Assembly: GCA_024734555.1 (NCBI GenBank)
Contig: JANPWX010000028.1
Coordinates: 4,711,764-4,775,763, forward strand
Origin: Trochalopteron elliotii
Lineage: Eukaryota; Chordata; Aves; Passeriformes; Leiothrichidae
Length of the DNA stretch: 64,000 nucleotides
Direction: 5' to 3'
The translations under genes and the position numbers were made by a program. Positions 25,761 to 40,700 of the stretch are shown here, piece by piece. The notes beneath the pieces are model-generated. The model was not told the origin of the DNA and ran no database searches. It saw only the letters and a program-made list of their open reading frames with translations. The stretch's first letter is position 1. The number at the start of each line of letters is the position of its first letter.

Positions 25761-28700
25761 GTGCAAACTGGTTGCCTTTTGCATCTAATTTATACCTCAT
25801 TTTAGTGTCAGTCCAAAGCCAAGTCTCTGGAAAATGTGTCCTCACGTAGAGATTACCAAAATCAGGAGCTCCGTTTTTAGACACCGGCATATCATCACCA
25901 AAACCATCCTCTATAGGTATCATTCCACCATCTACAAAATAAAAAATACAGTCCTATCTCCAAATATCCATATTTAGAAAACTCGAATAAATACAGTTAA
26001 GAAAAGTCAAATTAATATATTGTTTGGAGTCTAATCTATAGCTTTGTTATATATCATAAGACTACTCTGGGACACGAGGAAATTTTTCATTTTAAGAATA
26101 AAAAAAGTTTCACACAAATTTCTACATGGCCTCTGTGGAGTGCTGATGAAACTGGTGTAACTTGGCTTCACATAACAAACCACTGCAATATATATCAACT
26201 GGAGCTGTAAACAAAAACTCCAGTCATCCTCAGGATTTTAAGGGGTAATGTCACTACAGTAAAAAAAGGAAAATTTCTGAAATGCTGATCATATGAAATT
26301 TGTATGTCTTGAATCTTTAAAATGGCAATGATTTGCAAGGCTGGATGCATCCTGTATGCAGCAAAGTAAGAAGACATAATAGGGGCCCTATCCCATGGAC
26401 CTCCTTCCCCACTCAGTAAATGAGATTTGGCTACATTTGTTGTATTACTTACAAAGAAAATGTTCCTTATCCTCCTCAAGAACTGCATCAGTTGATACCC
26501 AAAGGCTGCATTTCTGGATAAAATGTATACATTGTATCTCAATACAGGACATTCAGTACATGAACAGTGCTTATCTATTTTCTTTTTCTCTTCTTTCTTT
26601 TTAGGTAAATAAAGTCATAAAGCAATAATAAAACCAAAGCAAATAATATACAGAAACCTAAAAACCTGATATGACATGAATTTGAATATTGCCATAAAGA
26701 TTGAAAACTTTTCAAAGTGAAGACTATAAAGCAACCTGTATTTATGGAAGTATAGATATATTCCTAGGTATTCAGAATATTGACAAAAGTCACAATTCAA
26801 AACTCATATAAGCCACCAAAACATTACATTGTCTATAGTTGTAAAAGTTAGAAAGTTCACTTTTTCTAGCAAGTGATGTTCAAATCACTATGCAGTAAAA
26901 AAAACAACAACCTAGAATTATGAAAAAAAAAGTACCTGAAATACACCGTAAGAACCTCGGACCAGGGGGAAATACTGCACTGTGCTGTATAAATTGAGCT
27001 CATGGAGGATCTAAGAAAAAAAAACAAACAAAATCATCCAAAGACTAAATGCCAACTCACAGTCTTAAGAATTTTCTCTGTTGCAAATTCATACACAGCT
27101 ATACCACCAGCTGTAGGTTGCCTAGCTCTCACGCCAAATAGAAAATAATGTAACAGGATGAAGGGAGTTAGGTTGTAGTGGTTTTATGATTAATGGAAGA
27201 GTGACCAAGACAGTATAAAAGCCTGGAATAGAGCCCACAGCCATTTGATATTTTATGGCACTTAGGCTATGTCCTTTGACCACTTTAGGACTGATACATA
27301 TTTTAAGCTCTTTCCAACTGTAGATGCAGTAGAGCTTCTGAACATAAAAGTAATTTAAATCTATGAATAATTTACTCTGCCCTCCCAAGAAAAGAAATTC
27401 TTTATTTTATATTATTAATTTTAAACAATACAAAACAAAAATAATCAGCTTTTTTTTCTGGCTTCTTTGTCTGGCTTCTTTTCTGAAAGAAGAAACTGCC
27501 AAGTCTTAACAATTTATCAAATAAAGAACAATGAAGTATTAATTGGAACTGAAAATGCTGTGCCTATTACCTTTAAAGTATTACAGTCTGCCACTCATGT
27601 GACTTGCAAAAGTAAAAATAAATGCATAATTAGAGGCTAAAAATCATGCTCAAATAACGTCACCTGTTCAGCATATAATCTGTAACATTTCCACAAACAT
27701 ACATCTTTCATACACACAATAATGACAACCTTCTTTTCCCATATACTTACAGATTCTTCTGTTATATCACTACTTTCTCCAAGAAGCTTTGCACTTTTAT
27801 CAACAACTGAAAGTCCAATTAGTGATCCTGGCTCTGCTGTACTGATTTTAAGGGAAACTTTCTCAGATGGCTTGGCCTTATCTTTGCTCCAAGAGATTTT
27901 AATCTAGGAAAAAAATGAAACACAGCACTGATTTAAATTCTACAGTGACATTTACAGCTGTTAACAACTCCCAGGAAGTAGGTTTTTAGATTGTGTGGCT
28001 ATAATTAAGATCCTACATTTGCTTTTCCTAGAAGCTTCGGGATGCTGGGGACCTCTGAAAGTCTTTTTCCTAGGACTTTCAGTAACTTGGATAAACCATG
28101 AGGCAAATGGAGACATTTTTCATGCAGCAGAACAAACAGGCTCCCTACTGATGTCTGGTTATAAGCGTTAAAATCTCCAGAGAACAGAAAGAATTTGAAC
28201 CCATCCAGCCTTTGGATGGTCTCACCTATAAAAAGTTATAGTGAGGCTTTTATTTGCACAAAGGACTGAATCTCATCCTAGTAAGTAAGCTGGAAATATC
28301 AATTCATTGATGCAATAGGCATTTTCCCACTCTACAGACTTTTTTGAGTGAAAGTATGGATAGTCACATAAAACACGAACACGGGTCACAGTGTGACCAC
28401 TGCCTGGCTAGAACAAGGTCTTTATAAACTTTTACAATTCTACCCTTGGAGTACTTCTGATACCTTGTCACTATATTGGCCAGAGTAATCTTTGGCCCAA
28501 GTAATCTTTGGCCCAGTAATTGACCAAACCCCTAAAAACACAAGGAGATGCTGTGCATCTGTTTATGTGGAAAACACAAAAGTATAAAGCACTTTCAAAT
28601 ATGCAAAAACTGGACCCTAATTGCACTGGTATTATCAAAAGTCTTCCCAAAGACTTGCACAAACCTCAGATTAGATCTTGAATGAAAAAGTTTTTACATT

Positions 28701-31700
28701 TACAATCCTATGATCCAAGACACTGTTTATAAAAAACAGACAAAAACATGGTCTCAGTCTCAAGTTCAATACAATTACCTTGTCATCCAAAGCAGGCTGG
28801 ATGGGAACAGTGAGAGCATCATTTACAACCACTCCAAGCTCATCTACATAGAATACAAGTATAGATATCAAAGGAGCCCAGGAATTTTCTGCTGTTAAAT
28901 TGAATGTTTTTGTAGATTTTGTGCCAAAAGCCATAATTTGTTCCTTAGATAATATCTGAAAGAGAAAAAAATCGAACACTCAAACTGTTGGTATCCTCAA
29001 TATGTCATAAGCTCAGCAACTTGTTCTACAAGTAGCTGCTAAAGAAGAAACACAATATATGGTCATATATATCATAATATCACATAACTGTGTTTGTTTT
29101 TGTTTTTGTTTTTTTTTACTAACTGGTAGACCAGTTCTGTGAAAATGGGCATGGTAGCTGATGTAATATTGAAATGTTAGATTTTTTTTCTGTGTTTTAA
29201 TTCCTGTATCACTATGGACAAGTAAAGAACTACAAGTGCACACACATGGTACCAGAACATAAAAATACAACATTAATAGGGTTGGCTCATGTGGGTTATC
29301 TGTAACAGCATTTGAGTTTGGATCAGGCATATAGTTTTAAAATCAAACCTCCAAAACACCCCTACTCCTCTTTGGTTTGCCTCATGAAGAGTGTGAACTG
29401 TGGTCTAGTAATGTCTTCCAGTTAAAAGCAAGCATTCATTATAACAGATCAGATTAGAGCTAGTCTGAAGCTACCCCAAATACCTGGATTTCAGATCCAC
29501 AGCATCAATTTTTTCCCTCTATATTTGTTCCTACTGGATAATACACTTACTAATGAAGACAGAGAAATGAAGAGAGCTCTCTGCCTTTGGTTGCATAGAC
29601 CTGATTTATTTTAAACCTTCTAGAGAGTGTTTCTATTTCAGAAAATACATATGAATGCCCAAATTTTACATGGTTTTCCTAATTCAGTTTACTGTTAAAG
29701 TCTGTGACAGAAAAAGAATCCTTAGTACCACGGTCACTAAGATACAGACTGAACAAGACAGGCATGTGTTAAAGACAGGATGGGAAACTTATGATAGTAT
29801 ATATAACAGATCTTTCTGATCCTCCAAGATACAGCAGAGCAACTCAGCAATTAAGCCACTACCCAAGACATTTATTTTAAAATGCTTCCTATGAATCTCC
29901 CTTGTTAACAACACCCCTCTGTCCACTCAACCATCTGTTTCCTCAGCAGGCAGCTCTTCTCACCCTGTACCCGCAGGCTCAGCCTGACAGTCCTGAATCT
30001 GCATACAGGCTCCTCCAGGGCCCTGCTTCCACCTGCATCTGCAGCACCTGCTGACAAAGGCACAGTTTGGGCTGCTCCTGGGACATCCTTGTCCCTTCTC
30101 CCACTGCAGATGCCCTGCACAGCTAGAAACAGTATTGCTCTCACAGTTGTGCCTTATCTCAAATCTGCAAGCAGAGAGAACCCACTAACCAGATCAGGGA
30201 AGCATGTTTTCCAGAAGCACTTCCTTACAGTGCCAGGGGCATTCCTCCTAGGTAGAATAATAGAGTTCTCTTTCAGAAAGGATCATCCTAGTGGAAGGGA
30301 AGTTTTTGGGCCTCCTCTTCCACAAAGCACAATTGTCAAATGCTGAATCTCAAATGTTTAATCACATTTCCACTCATTGTTTCCACTCAAATATTCCACT
30401 CATATTTCTCAAGTTGGTAAAAGTCATCTTGGACTGTCCTCATACGTGAAGCATGTAACTTACCAGATAGTGATACTCTGTCACTGGCTTGTTGCTTGCA
30501 ATGCTCAGCTCAAAAGACTTTCCAGCCTAGGAAAAGCACATGATTCACATGGATGAGTATGGAAAAAGCATGAGTAACTTGTTTTTTATCGTGGCAAGTT
30601 TTGTCTCAGACTGTACCTTTATATCCTGGCTCTTTGTTTTAACCTGGAGATAAGTCTGACTGGGGGAGCTGAACACATCATAAACACCTATGTCAGTCTT
30701 ACTGCTGAGGAACTCTGCCTGCAAGACAGTGCAAAAAAAAACCCCTCTTAACAAAACAGCAAAATCTGTGATGTTCAGATATGTGGTACAGCTTACAAGA
30801 GCGTGGAAGCCTTAGCAAAAGTCCACTTTATGCTCTGGGTATCTGGAGTTTTTTCCTTTTGATATCATGGTGCAATTATTAAATCCCATTTGACAGGATC
30901 TCTCACTTCCTTTCGAGCTATAACATGAAGTAAGAAAAATATCAATAGGTGACATACCAGCTGTTGCAGATAGCAACATATAGTTGCTATCATATCACTG
31001 ATCCCAGTCCACGCAATTTAGTGTGTCAACACTCCAAAGCAACATGTTACAAAGCAGTACCTGAACTCTCAGAGTTTTTGTATCAGACAGGATTGGAAAT
31101 TCAACATCAATTATTCCATTTTCTGGAACTGTGTAGTTCAGGACATGGACTGTCAGATTTCTCTCCTCTGTAGCCTCATTTTCCAGGTGAGAAAGTGAAG
31201 AGTGATGGAAAAGCAGGTCTGACTGCTGTGCAGTGATTGTTACAAGATTCTGCCTCTCTTCAGCTGTCAGCTGGTTGCTATCTGAACGTGACACCTTTAG
31301 CTAAACAAGAAGAAAGAAAACACTTATCAAACCCATCAAAAAGAGTAAAGCTAAAATTCCCAACACATAGCATGTAACAATATATTTGCACTCTTATAAT
31401 GTAAAAAAAAAATGCATTCTCAGATTTCTCACATCAATAGCTTTATTTCTGTTCCCTAGTAAGCACTGCAAGTAGGCAAGTCAGGCAAGAACAAAATTAT
31501 TCATAACTCCAGGGAATAAAAAGAGTAAAAGCAAAGTATATGGAACTGAAAGGAGACATGTTGCATTTCAGCTCTCCCAATTACTCTTCTAGAAGAAAAT
31601 GTTTGTGTCTCAGGTAAGCTATACATATCCTACCTACAGTCTGAATGCTTTATCACTTTCATTTCACCACTAAAAGAAAGGGCAAGCTGGACATGCAAGG

Positions 31701-34700
31701 ACATTTATATTTTGGGAAAATGAGTCAGATGAACAGAGATGGTGCTGAGTTGGATGTGTTTATGAATTCAGCAAATGAGCTGAAGACGGAAACCAGGCCC
31801 AAAATTGACAGTGTGCAACTTCTTCACACCATCATACATCAATCAGCACTACAACTCACAACCTATATGCCCACATTCAAGCAGATTTTCATCCAGTAAA
31901 ACCATTCTCATTCTGCATTATACACTACAAAAAATCAACTTTTATATTTAAAAGCACTGAACTAATGTTTCCTGTAGCGACGCAAGTTTCAGGTTTTGAA
32001 TTTGTATTTGTTATTTGTCTGTACTTGGTATGTCCCTTTCACCCCCCCTGCCCCTGATGACCCCGGTGGTTCCTCCTGATGTGGCCGCCCCCTTCCCTTC
32101 CCGTTGGGTCAGAGCGTTTCCCCGCCCAGGCCCGAGCTGGGAAAAGGGGACACACGACAGCCCACTGGCTCTCTCTCTCTATGCTTCTTCCATGATGAGA
32201 AGGGGCTCTGGCAAAGCCTCTGCCACATGGCTGCACTGAATAAATATCTTCCTAACCCAAGAGAGCAAGCTTCCTTCTTCCAGGCCTGAACCCACGCACA
32301 GCCTGCTGAGCTGAAGGACCCACATGAACTGTTTCTGTGGTCTGGGGGAACTGCTAGCCAGCATTAGCACCCCACCACGAAAGAAACCGCAACAGTTTCC
32401 CTTTCCTTTTTCAGTCCATAGATGTCACTGCATTACCTCTCCTCCTCAGCCGTTACTTTCCTGTTCTCTCTCTGAAGAGCATATGCTCTTCATGTAAGAT
32501 CTCCACATTTTAGTAACAGCAGCAGCTGTTCATTCACACCTCTCTGGGGGCATAACTGATACCTTCCTGTCTGCCAGCTGCAAGAATTGCCAGATGCCTC
32601 AGCTACCTCGCACTCAGTTCATCTTTAGAAGAGGACAAAAAAACAGGTGGATTCAAACTGGGATGCTGGCAAAGGAAATGAAAAGCACAAAAACCAAAAG
32701 CCCAAATCATCAGGCTAGCATAAAGCTACATATTGACCCAATCTACTCTGGAAGAGTATATTCAGCCTAAATCACTGCTATTTAGGTCTCATTTCTATAC
32801 AGTAAAGCCTCATGAATTGTAAAATTAACTCCTATTTTCAAGCAAAATGCAGTGATACAACAGTGATGCAACCTCTGCAAAATGCAGAAATACTGAATGC
32901 AGATGAGGGACAGAATAAAGAACATTAAATATTTCTATGAGTGGACTACAGTTGCAATGAAAAAGACAGGACAGAAGTCAGAAACAAGACTTTCACTTGA
33001 AAGCAATGTGTTTTGATGAGTTTTAACTGAATTATGTAAAAGCTGGTTAAATATACAAATTCACTATATAAAGTATATATTTGTGTATATGTGTGTGTGT
33101 GTATATACATATACAATTAGATATACAGATACTATAAAGACATTTGAAACTTAATAACTAATCTGTTGTTTCAAAGCACAGTCAAAAAAAACAGCTAGGG
33201 AAGATTTCTCTTCCATTAGAATGCTGACAAACTATACAGAAATATATCCTGCCAAGACTAGAGCCACTTCCCTGCCACTTTACCCTTTTCTAGAGCAAAT
33301 GCCTCCAAGTTTAGTATTTGCTGATATGTATTGTGAAAAAAAAGAGGGAATTTGAAAACAAATCTGTAAATTACACTTAAAAATCCAAGGCAAACTTTGC
33401 TATCTAAGCACAGAGGAGAAGTCATATTTGTTTATCCACAGATGATAATCAAACAAAAGAACTTACAGTAGCTATGAAGTTCAGAGAAGGCTTTATAACT
33501 CTAGAGTAGTCCAGAAATTCAATAAAATAGTCACTTTGCTTTGGAAATATGATGGTACTTGAATTTTGGGAGATTCCTGTTGAATAATTGTATGAGTTTA
33601 GACAACATGCACTTAACACATATATTACTTTAGCAGCAATACAATTTACTGCCCATGAATTTGAAATAATTCTATCATACTTTTCACCATTCCCATTCCT
33701 ATCATTCTTCATCTTTCTAGCTGAGCATCAGCACAAAGGTGGTATATGTACTGGTGCTGTATGCCACAATGCAGTATAAGATACACCACATAGGGCTCCA
33801 TTCACACAGACTATGTCAGAATGACACAAGATAGGAACTTATTAAATCTCAAATCACCCAGCTTCTCCTTGCCAGGGTTTCTACAAAGAATCTGCAACGA
33901 AACCTAATTTCTGGGACAGGCAGAAATTTTGTACACAATTTTTTTTTCCTAATGTGCAAGATGCAGTGGAGCATGAACGCACAAAGCCCCTCCGTTTGCA
34001 AATCTAGGAGAGGCTAGACTGTGGACAACCTAGGACCAGGAAACTCATTCTACTAATGTAGCTTACAAATACATGTCAGGTAAGTTTATTATTAAAGTTA
34101 AGTTTGTAAAATTCAGGTTAATGCTAGCAATTCTTTATGCCTGTTCTTCTCATCACAAATGATCTGTCATTGACTTTAAGCTACTATCAGAATGTGTTTC
34201 TTGGTTATTTAATAAATCATTTAGCATAGAACTCCATTCAACTGAGTTAACAGCTGGTTAAACTATTAAATTTCTAGGCAAGCAACACTCAGCTAATATA
34301 TCTGAATGTGGATGGTTTGTGCTGACATCAGTACATGACACTTTTCTAGAGCTCCAGCCTCTTCCACACAGCAGTAGGGCACTCTGTGTTTGTCAGAAGC
34401 CCTCCCACAGCCACATACCTGTGAGTGACTCAGTCACCACCGCAATCATCTCTATCGGCTCTGTGTAATCGCTGTCACCTTGGCGCCATGACTGCTCAGC
34501 ATTCAAGTTTTGCAACATAAGCTTGTTACAGGTTACATTCACAGATCCATTTATCTGCAATGTAAGAAAAAATAACTGTTGAGCCAGAAAAGCCACGGAC
34601 ACCTTTCTGTCCACAGTAGTTTATTTCTGGTGAAATCCTCTAGCTCTCTCTGCAGTTGTGGAGATGAACACCAGAAAATTATGAACACTGACCCTTTATT

Positions 34701-37700
34701 TTTTTGCTGTCATTTAATTTTTCTTATTAAATCCAGTAGAAGTTCACTACTTTTTGAGATATAACATTGCTTTATGGAAAAATTTACTTTTTTCCCTAAT
34801 TTCTAGAATTATCTACTTTTACATGGCTAGCGCAGTAGTACCTAAGCTTTACAGGAAAATACAATTAACAAGTTCCTGCCTGAGGAAAGGGGTACACCCT
34901 ATTCAACATCTGAGCTCAGAGTTTCTGTAGACTAAGTAATGCTGAAGGCACTGAAGTCAGATAGTGGCTGAAATCAGCAAACAGAAAATTAATCACTTAA
35001 TTTAACTTTTTTTAAACATAGTCCCAATCTCAAAAGTAAAATGTCTGATTTTGCAATGATAATGCAATGAATCTACCACCTCTTTTAAGCCTTCAGATTG
35101 AAACTGTGTGTCTATTTAAATTTCATGCTTCAGGTTACAATTAGTGCAGTAGCTCAAATGTAATTGCTGGCAATTAGTAGGCAAAGTGCTTTGGTTTCTA
35201 CCATGCTAGAGCTCCACCTAGACAACTGGAGTGCTCTCCTCGGGCTTTGTGACACAGAGGGCAGTGTGCAGGGGCAGACATAGGGCCAGGGAGCATTCCT
35301 GAGCATGGGTCCTCCAGCAACTATACAGCTCCTGGAAAATTTTTCTACCTGGATCAGTCAGTACTCTCCAAAATAACTTCCAGGAACAAGTAAAGGGAGC
35401 ACAGGTACCAACTGACATTCTCAACAGTCTGAATGTATCTGCTTTAGGCTGGAAATTAAAGAGAGTTTAACACTCTCCAGCTGAACTCGGCATTCGGGAA
35501 TGATTCCAAGCATGATTTAACCCACAACAGGACACAGACTTAAAGAGACTACTAAGAGATGACTCACCTCCATTGTTGTTGTTATATTTCTCTTGTTTGT
35601 CCAGTAAGAAACAGAAAGGCAAGTGATTGTTACAGTTCCCTTTACTGGCTTTCCATATGTGTACCTGAAACACATCAGCCAAAGTCAAACAACACACCAT
35701 CCTCCAGGATTTGGGCTCCTGAAGAGCTTTCAAGGCAAAAGATCCTACTAAAATATTATTCTCTGGCCTCAAACATGGGTAGAACACATTTCTACTTTGA
35801 AACATGGAGTTTGCCATACTGAGACCAGTTTATCAACACTAAAGCTGGAAGCTCAAAACCTGGAGAAGATACACAGTGCTGCTCTTTCCACTACACAAGC
35901 TCTACAAACCTATTAAAATTAGTATGGGCTGTATGATGTACAAAAGTTAACTATACTAAGCTAAAAGCAAGTTATTGAACAGAACACTGATGTAGCTTCA
36001 TAACTAATATGCAGTAGAGTTAAAAGGGGATGTGAGAAGTGTCAGTATTTTGCTTACCAAATACTGCTAAGACAAAATGAGATATCTCATTTTTGGTATT
36101 TGGTAATAATTATTACTACTTATTTAGTAATCACGGTCTCAAGAAATCATTGCAAACAAGGTCTAGCTGTGGCGAATCTGAAAACTGTAACATAATCCCT
36201 TCTTAGGATGACAGTAGCAATCTCCAGTCACTAAGCAGCAATAAAATAAAATTTTGTAAAAATGTTTCCAAGTCATACTTAAGAGAAACCATGACATTAT
36301 CAGATTGAGATAGAGAAGTGAAGGTGGGAAGGAATGACATGGGGACAGACAGAACACCTAAAATCATTCTCACAGTAATACATCCAGGTGTGATAACTTT
36401 AAAGTACTTTAAATCATTATGCAGCCACTTAAGTAATATCAGAGCTGAAAAGCAGACAGAAAGAAAAATCAAACAGCATAGCTACAGGAATAATTCTGAT
36501 AACACTGTCTTGCATTTGAACTTGGTCTAAGCAGACCTAATTAGAGTAATAAGCTGCCATTAACCTTGATATTATACTGCCATTGGGCAGCACCCCTGTA
36601 CTTAACTTGATCTAATAATACTTCAGAGAAGAAAATGGGGTTTACAACATCTACAAGTTGTATAAAGAGACATTATGTCTTTAAAAACAGTCAGCAGGAA
36701 TGAAGTCATTTTCTATAAATAAGTACAATGTATCAGTAAAACTTTGTTACTACTGGGATTCAACCTCAGATGGTTCATTGATGTCTAAGTATTAATTTAT
36801 TGCAGCAAACAGGTACACTTTCAAACACCTTAAGAGTATACCAAATGAAAGAGTCAAGTATCCCAGAGGAGACCAAAACAGTTTAAGAACCCAAGTATTA
36901 GCTGGCATATAACGGACTCCAAAAGCAAAGTAGAATGGGGGACAAAAAGCAAGGAAAAGTTTTTTTAAATTGCCCCTAAGAGATTCACAGAATCATAGAA
37001 TGGCTTGAGATGGAAGGGATCTTAAGGGTCATATAGTTCTAATCCCCTTGTCATGTACAGGGATGCCACCCATTGGATCAGGTTGCTCAGGGCCCCATCC
37101 AACCTGGCATTGATAGTTTATAATATCAGCTTGCATGGACTCTACAGAATGAAGTGTTTCCTCAAAGTCCAAACATTTAATTTAAATAGCTTGCTAAACA
37201 ATGATTTCTGCATTCCACTTGTAAACAGAGAGCTTCTTCGGAAGGTATTTCAAGGCATCAGAGAACCCACAAAAGACCCTTTATTTCAGTCTTCTTGGAT
37301 GATCTATCAGGTATCTCTATCTGGCTCTCATCTTCAAAAATAAAACTAATTTATCAGATTAATGTGTAGTAATCTTTTGTCTAGATATTTGCTCAGCTGA
37401 AAAATAAAGAATTATTTACAGAGGAGTCTACACTGAAACCTCTTCTGAATTTCTCAAGAGCTTTTAATTCTTTACCTATTTACAGCTATAGGTATTATGA
37501 GAAACCCATACTTTAAATCCTCAATGCTGACTTACTGGAACAAGGAGAATGTTCATAGAAGTTTGACTAATTTTCCATGTTGTCTGAAAAAATATATTAC
37601 TCTACCTACAGATCTTGACACAGTAAATTGGAAAGTACCATAAAAGAACTATAAGAACAAAAAAAAGGCATCAAAATATGTATTACAAGCCAGAAACTTG

Positions 37701-40700
37701 AGAAATTTTCAAATAAGGTAGTTGAAAATGTATAGCTATAGTCTAGAAGTATGTTTACCAGACCAGAAGAACTTACTAGAAGTCTGAAAATCTACTGAAT
37801 CTTGTTACAACAAAATCCAGTAACTAGACACTGACACTAGCCAACTAATTTTGAATAGATGGGGCTTTATTAACATTCCACATACAAGTTTTTAGCTTGA
37901 CACTTAGAGACCCACAAAAAGTTTCTTAAGAGTAAGGGTGACAACAATATCAGTGATTTACTTACTTTGCAGAGACAACACCAGTTACATCTTCATCTCT
38001 CAAAGAGTAGTATAAGGGTGTTGTGATCATGACATCAAATTTTGGTAAAACTAAAAAAAAACAAATTACAAGAAGCATTAAATTCACAGAGGAATATTTC
38101 TTTTTTTAAGTAACAAGGGTAGAACATGCAATTTGATAAAGACCACTAGTTTCCTAATATAAGGTAAGATGTATTTTTAACCCTATCCCCAGACTACAAC
38201 TTTTTCTTGAAAGGAGACAAAAGCATCAGACAAACAGCCTGCATACTAGCTTGTAAGTCTGAAATATAAAACATTTAGCTTATTCAGCCTTTAAAGAATC
38301 ATCAGCAAGCTTCACAACTAGATACTATACAGATATTCTGGCATCATTAAAACTACCAAAGATAAACATGGCAGCGGATAAGATGGTTTTTTTTGTCAGT
38401 CTCAGAGAAGCCAAAGATTTGGAAATTAAACTTTCTCTGAGTATTTAAAATGCTCATGCCAGAAAAGGGAAGCTAGTATAAATTAATGGAGAATCACTAC
38501 TGATTTTGGTCACTACTAAATGCCTTAAATAACACTTACCGTATTCCATCACTTTAAATCTTTGATAATGAACTTGACCCTATTGGAAAAAATTCATATG
38601 AGAAAATACATACAATTGTAGTTAGATCACTAAGTTTAACATACCGTCTTGGCCAAATCCCACCCATATTCAATTTAAACTACAGTTTCTGACATGATGT
38701 GATTTTAAGTCATGGCTCAATCAGTATCAGCTCCTGTAAAGACCAGTAGTATATATTTGCAAAACAGAAGGACACAAAAGTTCACGTGAAGCAGACTCTT
38801 AAGTATTTATCATGAATAGCTTATGCAGCTTCCAGTCTGCAGACATCTACATCTGCCTGGTTTCTGTACTAAAACAAAACCTGCATACCTGAGCTAGCTA
38901 GCATAAAACTACCTAGCATAAGTAGTCACTGTCATCATGATAATCTGTGACTGACATACCAGCACCATCTTTGCTAGCACATCTGAAATGAACTTCTACA
39001 AACAAGAAGCTCCTACAGGGCCTGTCTAGTGGATGAGACTATTTCAAAACCTTATATAATCTTATGATTCTACATTTACTCAAAAGGTGGCTGCAGTTTT
39101 GTTACAGTCTACAGTCATATTTACATCAGCAGAGATACCCTTGTGTTGTGTCTTCCTGTCTCAGCTATTTGTTACTTAGAGTAAGGGAAGGAAATAAACA
39201 AACTACATAATGTGCTGTTACTTGTGTTCTCTTCTATTTTCCTCTTTTTCTAAATTTTTTATTTATTTCCTGATTTCCTTCACGAGTGAAAAGAAGAATC
39301 AATATGGATAACCAACTGTCAGGTAGCATCAAGATGTATCAGATAGGAACAACTGTTCGTAGCAAAAGAGGATGAACTGAGAACTCCTAAGGTAAAAAAA
39401 CCTAGGACCAGGATCTAAACTGGAAACAAATATAAACTTTTGTTACCTGATCAACAACTGCAAGTTAAGCACCTCAGACCAAGCCCTTTATATATGTATT
39501 TACACATTTCCTAGCAAAATACTCCCATCAAAGTAAAGATCAGATTGCTGCTGATTTCATGATTAAGTCACTGATCACCAAAGTAACTGCCATATTTATA
39601 TTTCTAGGTTTGAAAATATACATGCAGAATCAGCTACTTTCAAAACATTTGTGCAAATCACAATATTTGCAACACAAAATGCTACAGCATTGACATGCAT
39701 AAATCAGTCCACAATCGGATTACTATCAGGTAGTCTTAAGAAGATGTATAGTAGGGAAATGACCTGTAGTGAATTCATCTCACACCTTGTTCTCTGTACA
39801 GCTTTTATTTCCAACACTAATACTAATTTCCAATACTAATACAAATACTAATTCCCTTGCCATAAAGCAAACCCTGAACAAAATGTTACCCCAGATAGCA
39901 CAGTTAAAAACTGTGCTATTTCATCTCCCTTGAAAATAAAATATTGTTTCCCATTATTTTAGAAGTAAAAATAAAAAAAAAAAACAATTAAAAAGTAAGA
40001 TAACTCTTAAGCAGTAGAACACAGAGATTACAGTGAGACTAGTACTTCTGGCAGCATCTTCTCTGAGATGACAAGCTTTGTGACAGAAATCAAGCCATGC
40101 TTCATAGTTCATGGAAAAGCAAAGACCCTACTTGGTCATCTTGATGATGTGAATACCAAACCAGATTTTTCACTAACACATTTTTTAGCCAAGCTGGTCT
40201 GAAGTAGGGCAAGTAACGGCACTTCAACCACTCTATCATTTTAGTTCATCAGGGCAAGGCTGTCTCTTTGGCAAATATTTTTCAAATACACTGAAGTGGA
40301 AGTTGTTAAACCAGTTTCCAGGAATAGTGGCTTTTGAGACAAGCAGTTAGTCAGTTAGTTATATATGCACAACCCAAGAGAGATTTTTAGGGGTTTTCTT
40401 TGAGATAGGAAAACACCATGCCTATTTCATCTTTTCCAGAGCTGCTTTATTCTAGTACAGGTTTTGTCTTCCATGCCTTCTCCTGCTTCTTAAGTAGGCT
40501 AACCCATCTAGACTAACAACATTTTGCTCTAAATCAGCATTTCTTAAACTGCAGAACACCTACTGCATTCTGTGCCAATCGCCCAGAGTAAGAAAACACT
40601 GCCAAAAAGAGATCCATGTAAGTGTTCTGGGATGATGAGGATGAGCCTTTCTGCAGGGGAGCCTTAGATGCTGTGTACCCTGACATCCAAGAATCCATAA

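Larger units (their letters stand above)
31301..33466 (-). other. CD109 intron 10 (2.2 kb)
   Basis: Holds the solo LTR at 31973-32394 and a TA/TG dinucleotide tract at about 33072-33114. The rest is AT-rich intron. Confidence 0.8.

Noticed and set aside
29905..30144. GC-richer patch in intron 13 with a minus-strand open frame, considered as a CR1 5' piece
   Set aside because: No CR1 phrases or reverse-transcriptase-like peptides could be made out in either orientation.
31973..32394. Coding remnants of a retrovirus around the LTR
   Set aside because: Nothing resembling gag, pol or env flanks the LTR; the target duplications directly border it, so it is a solo LTR.
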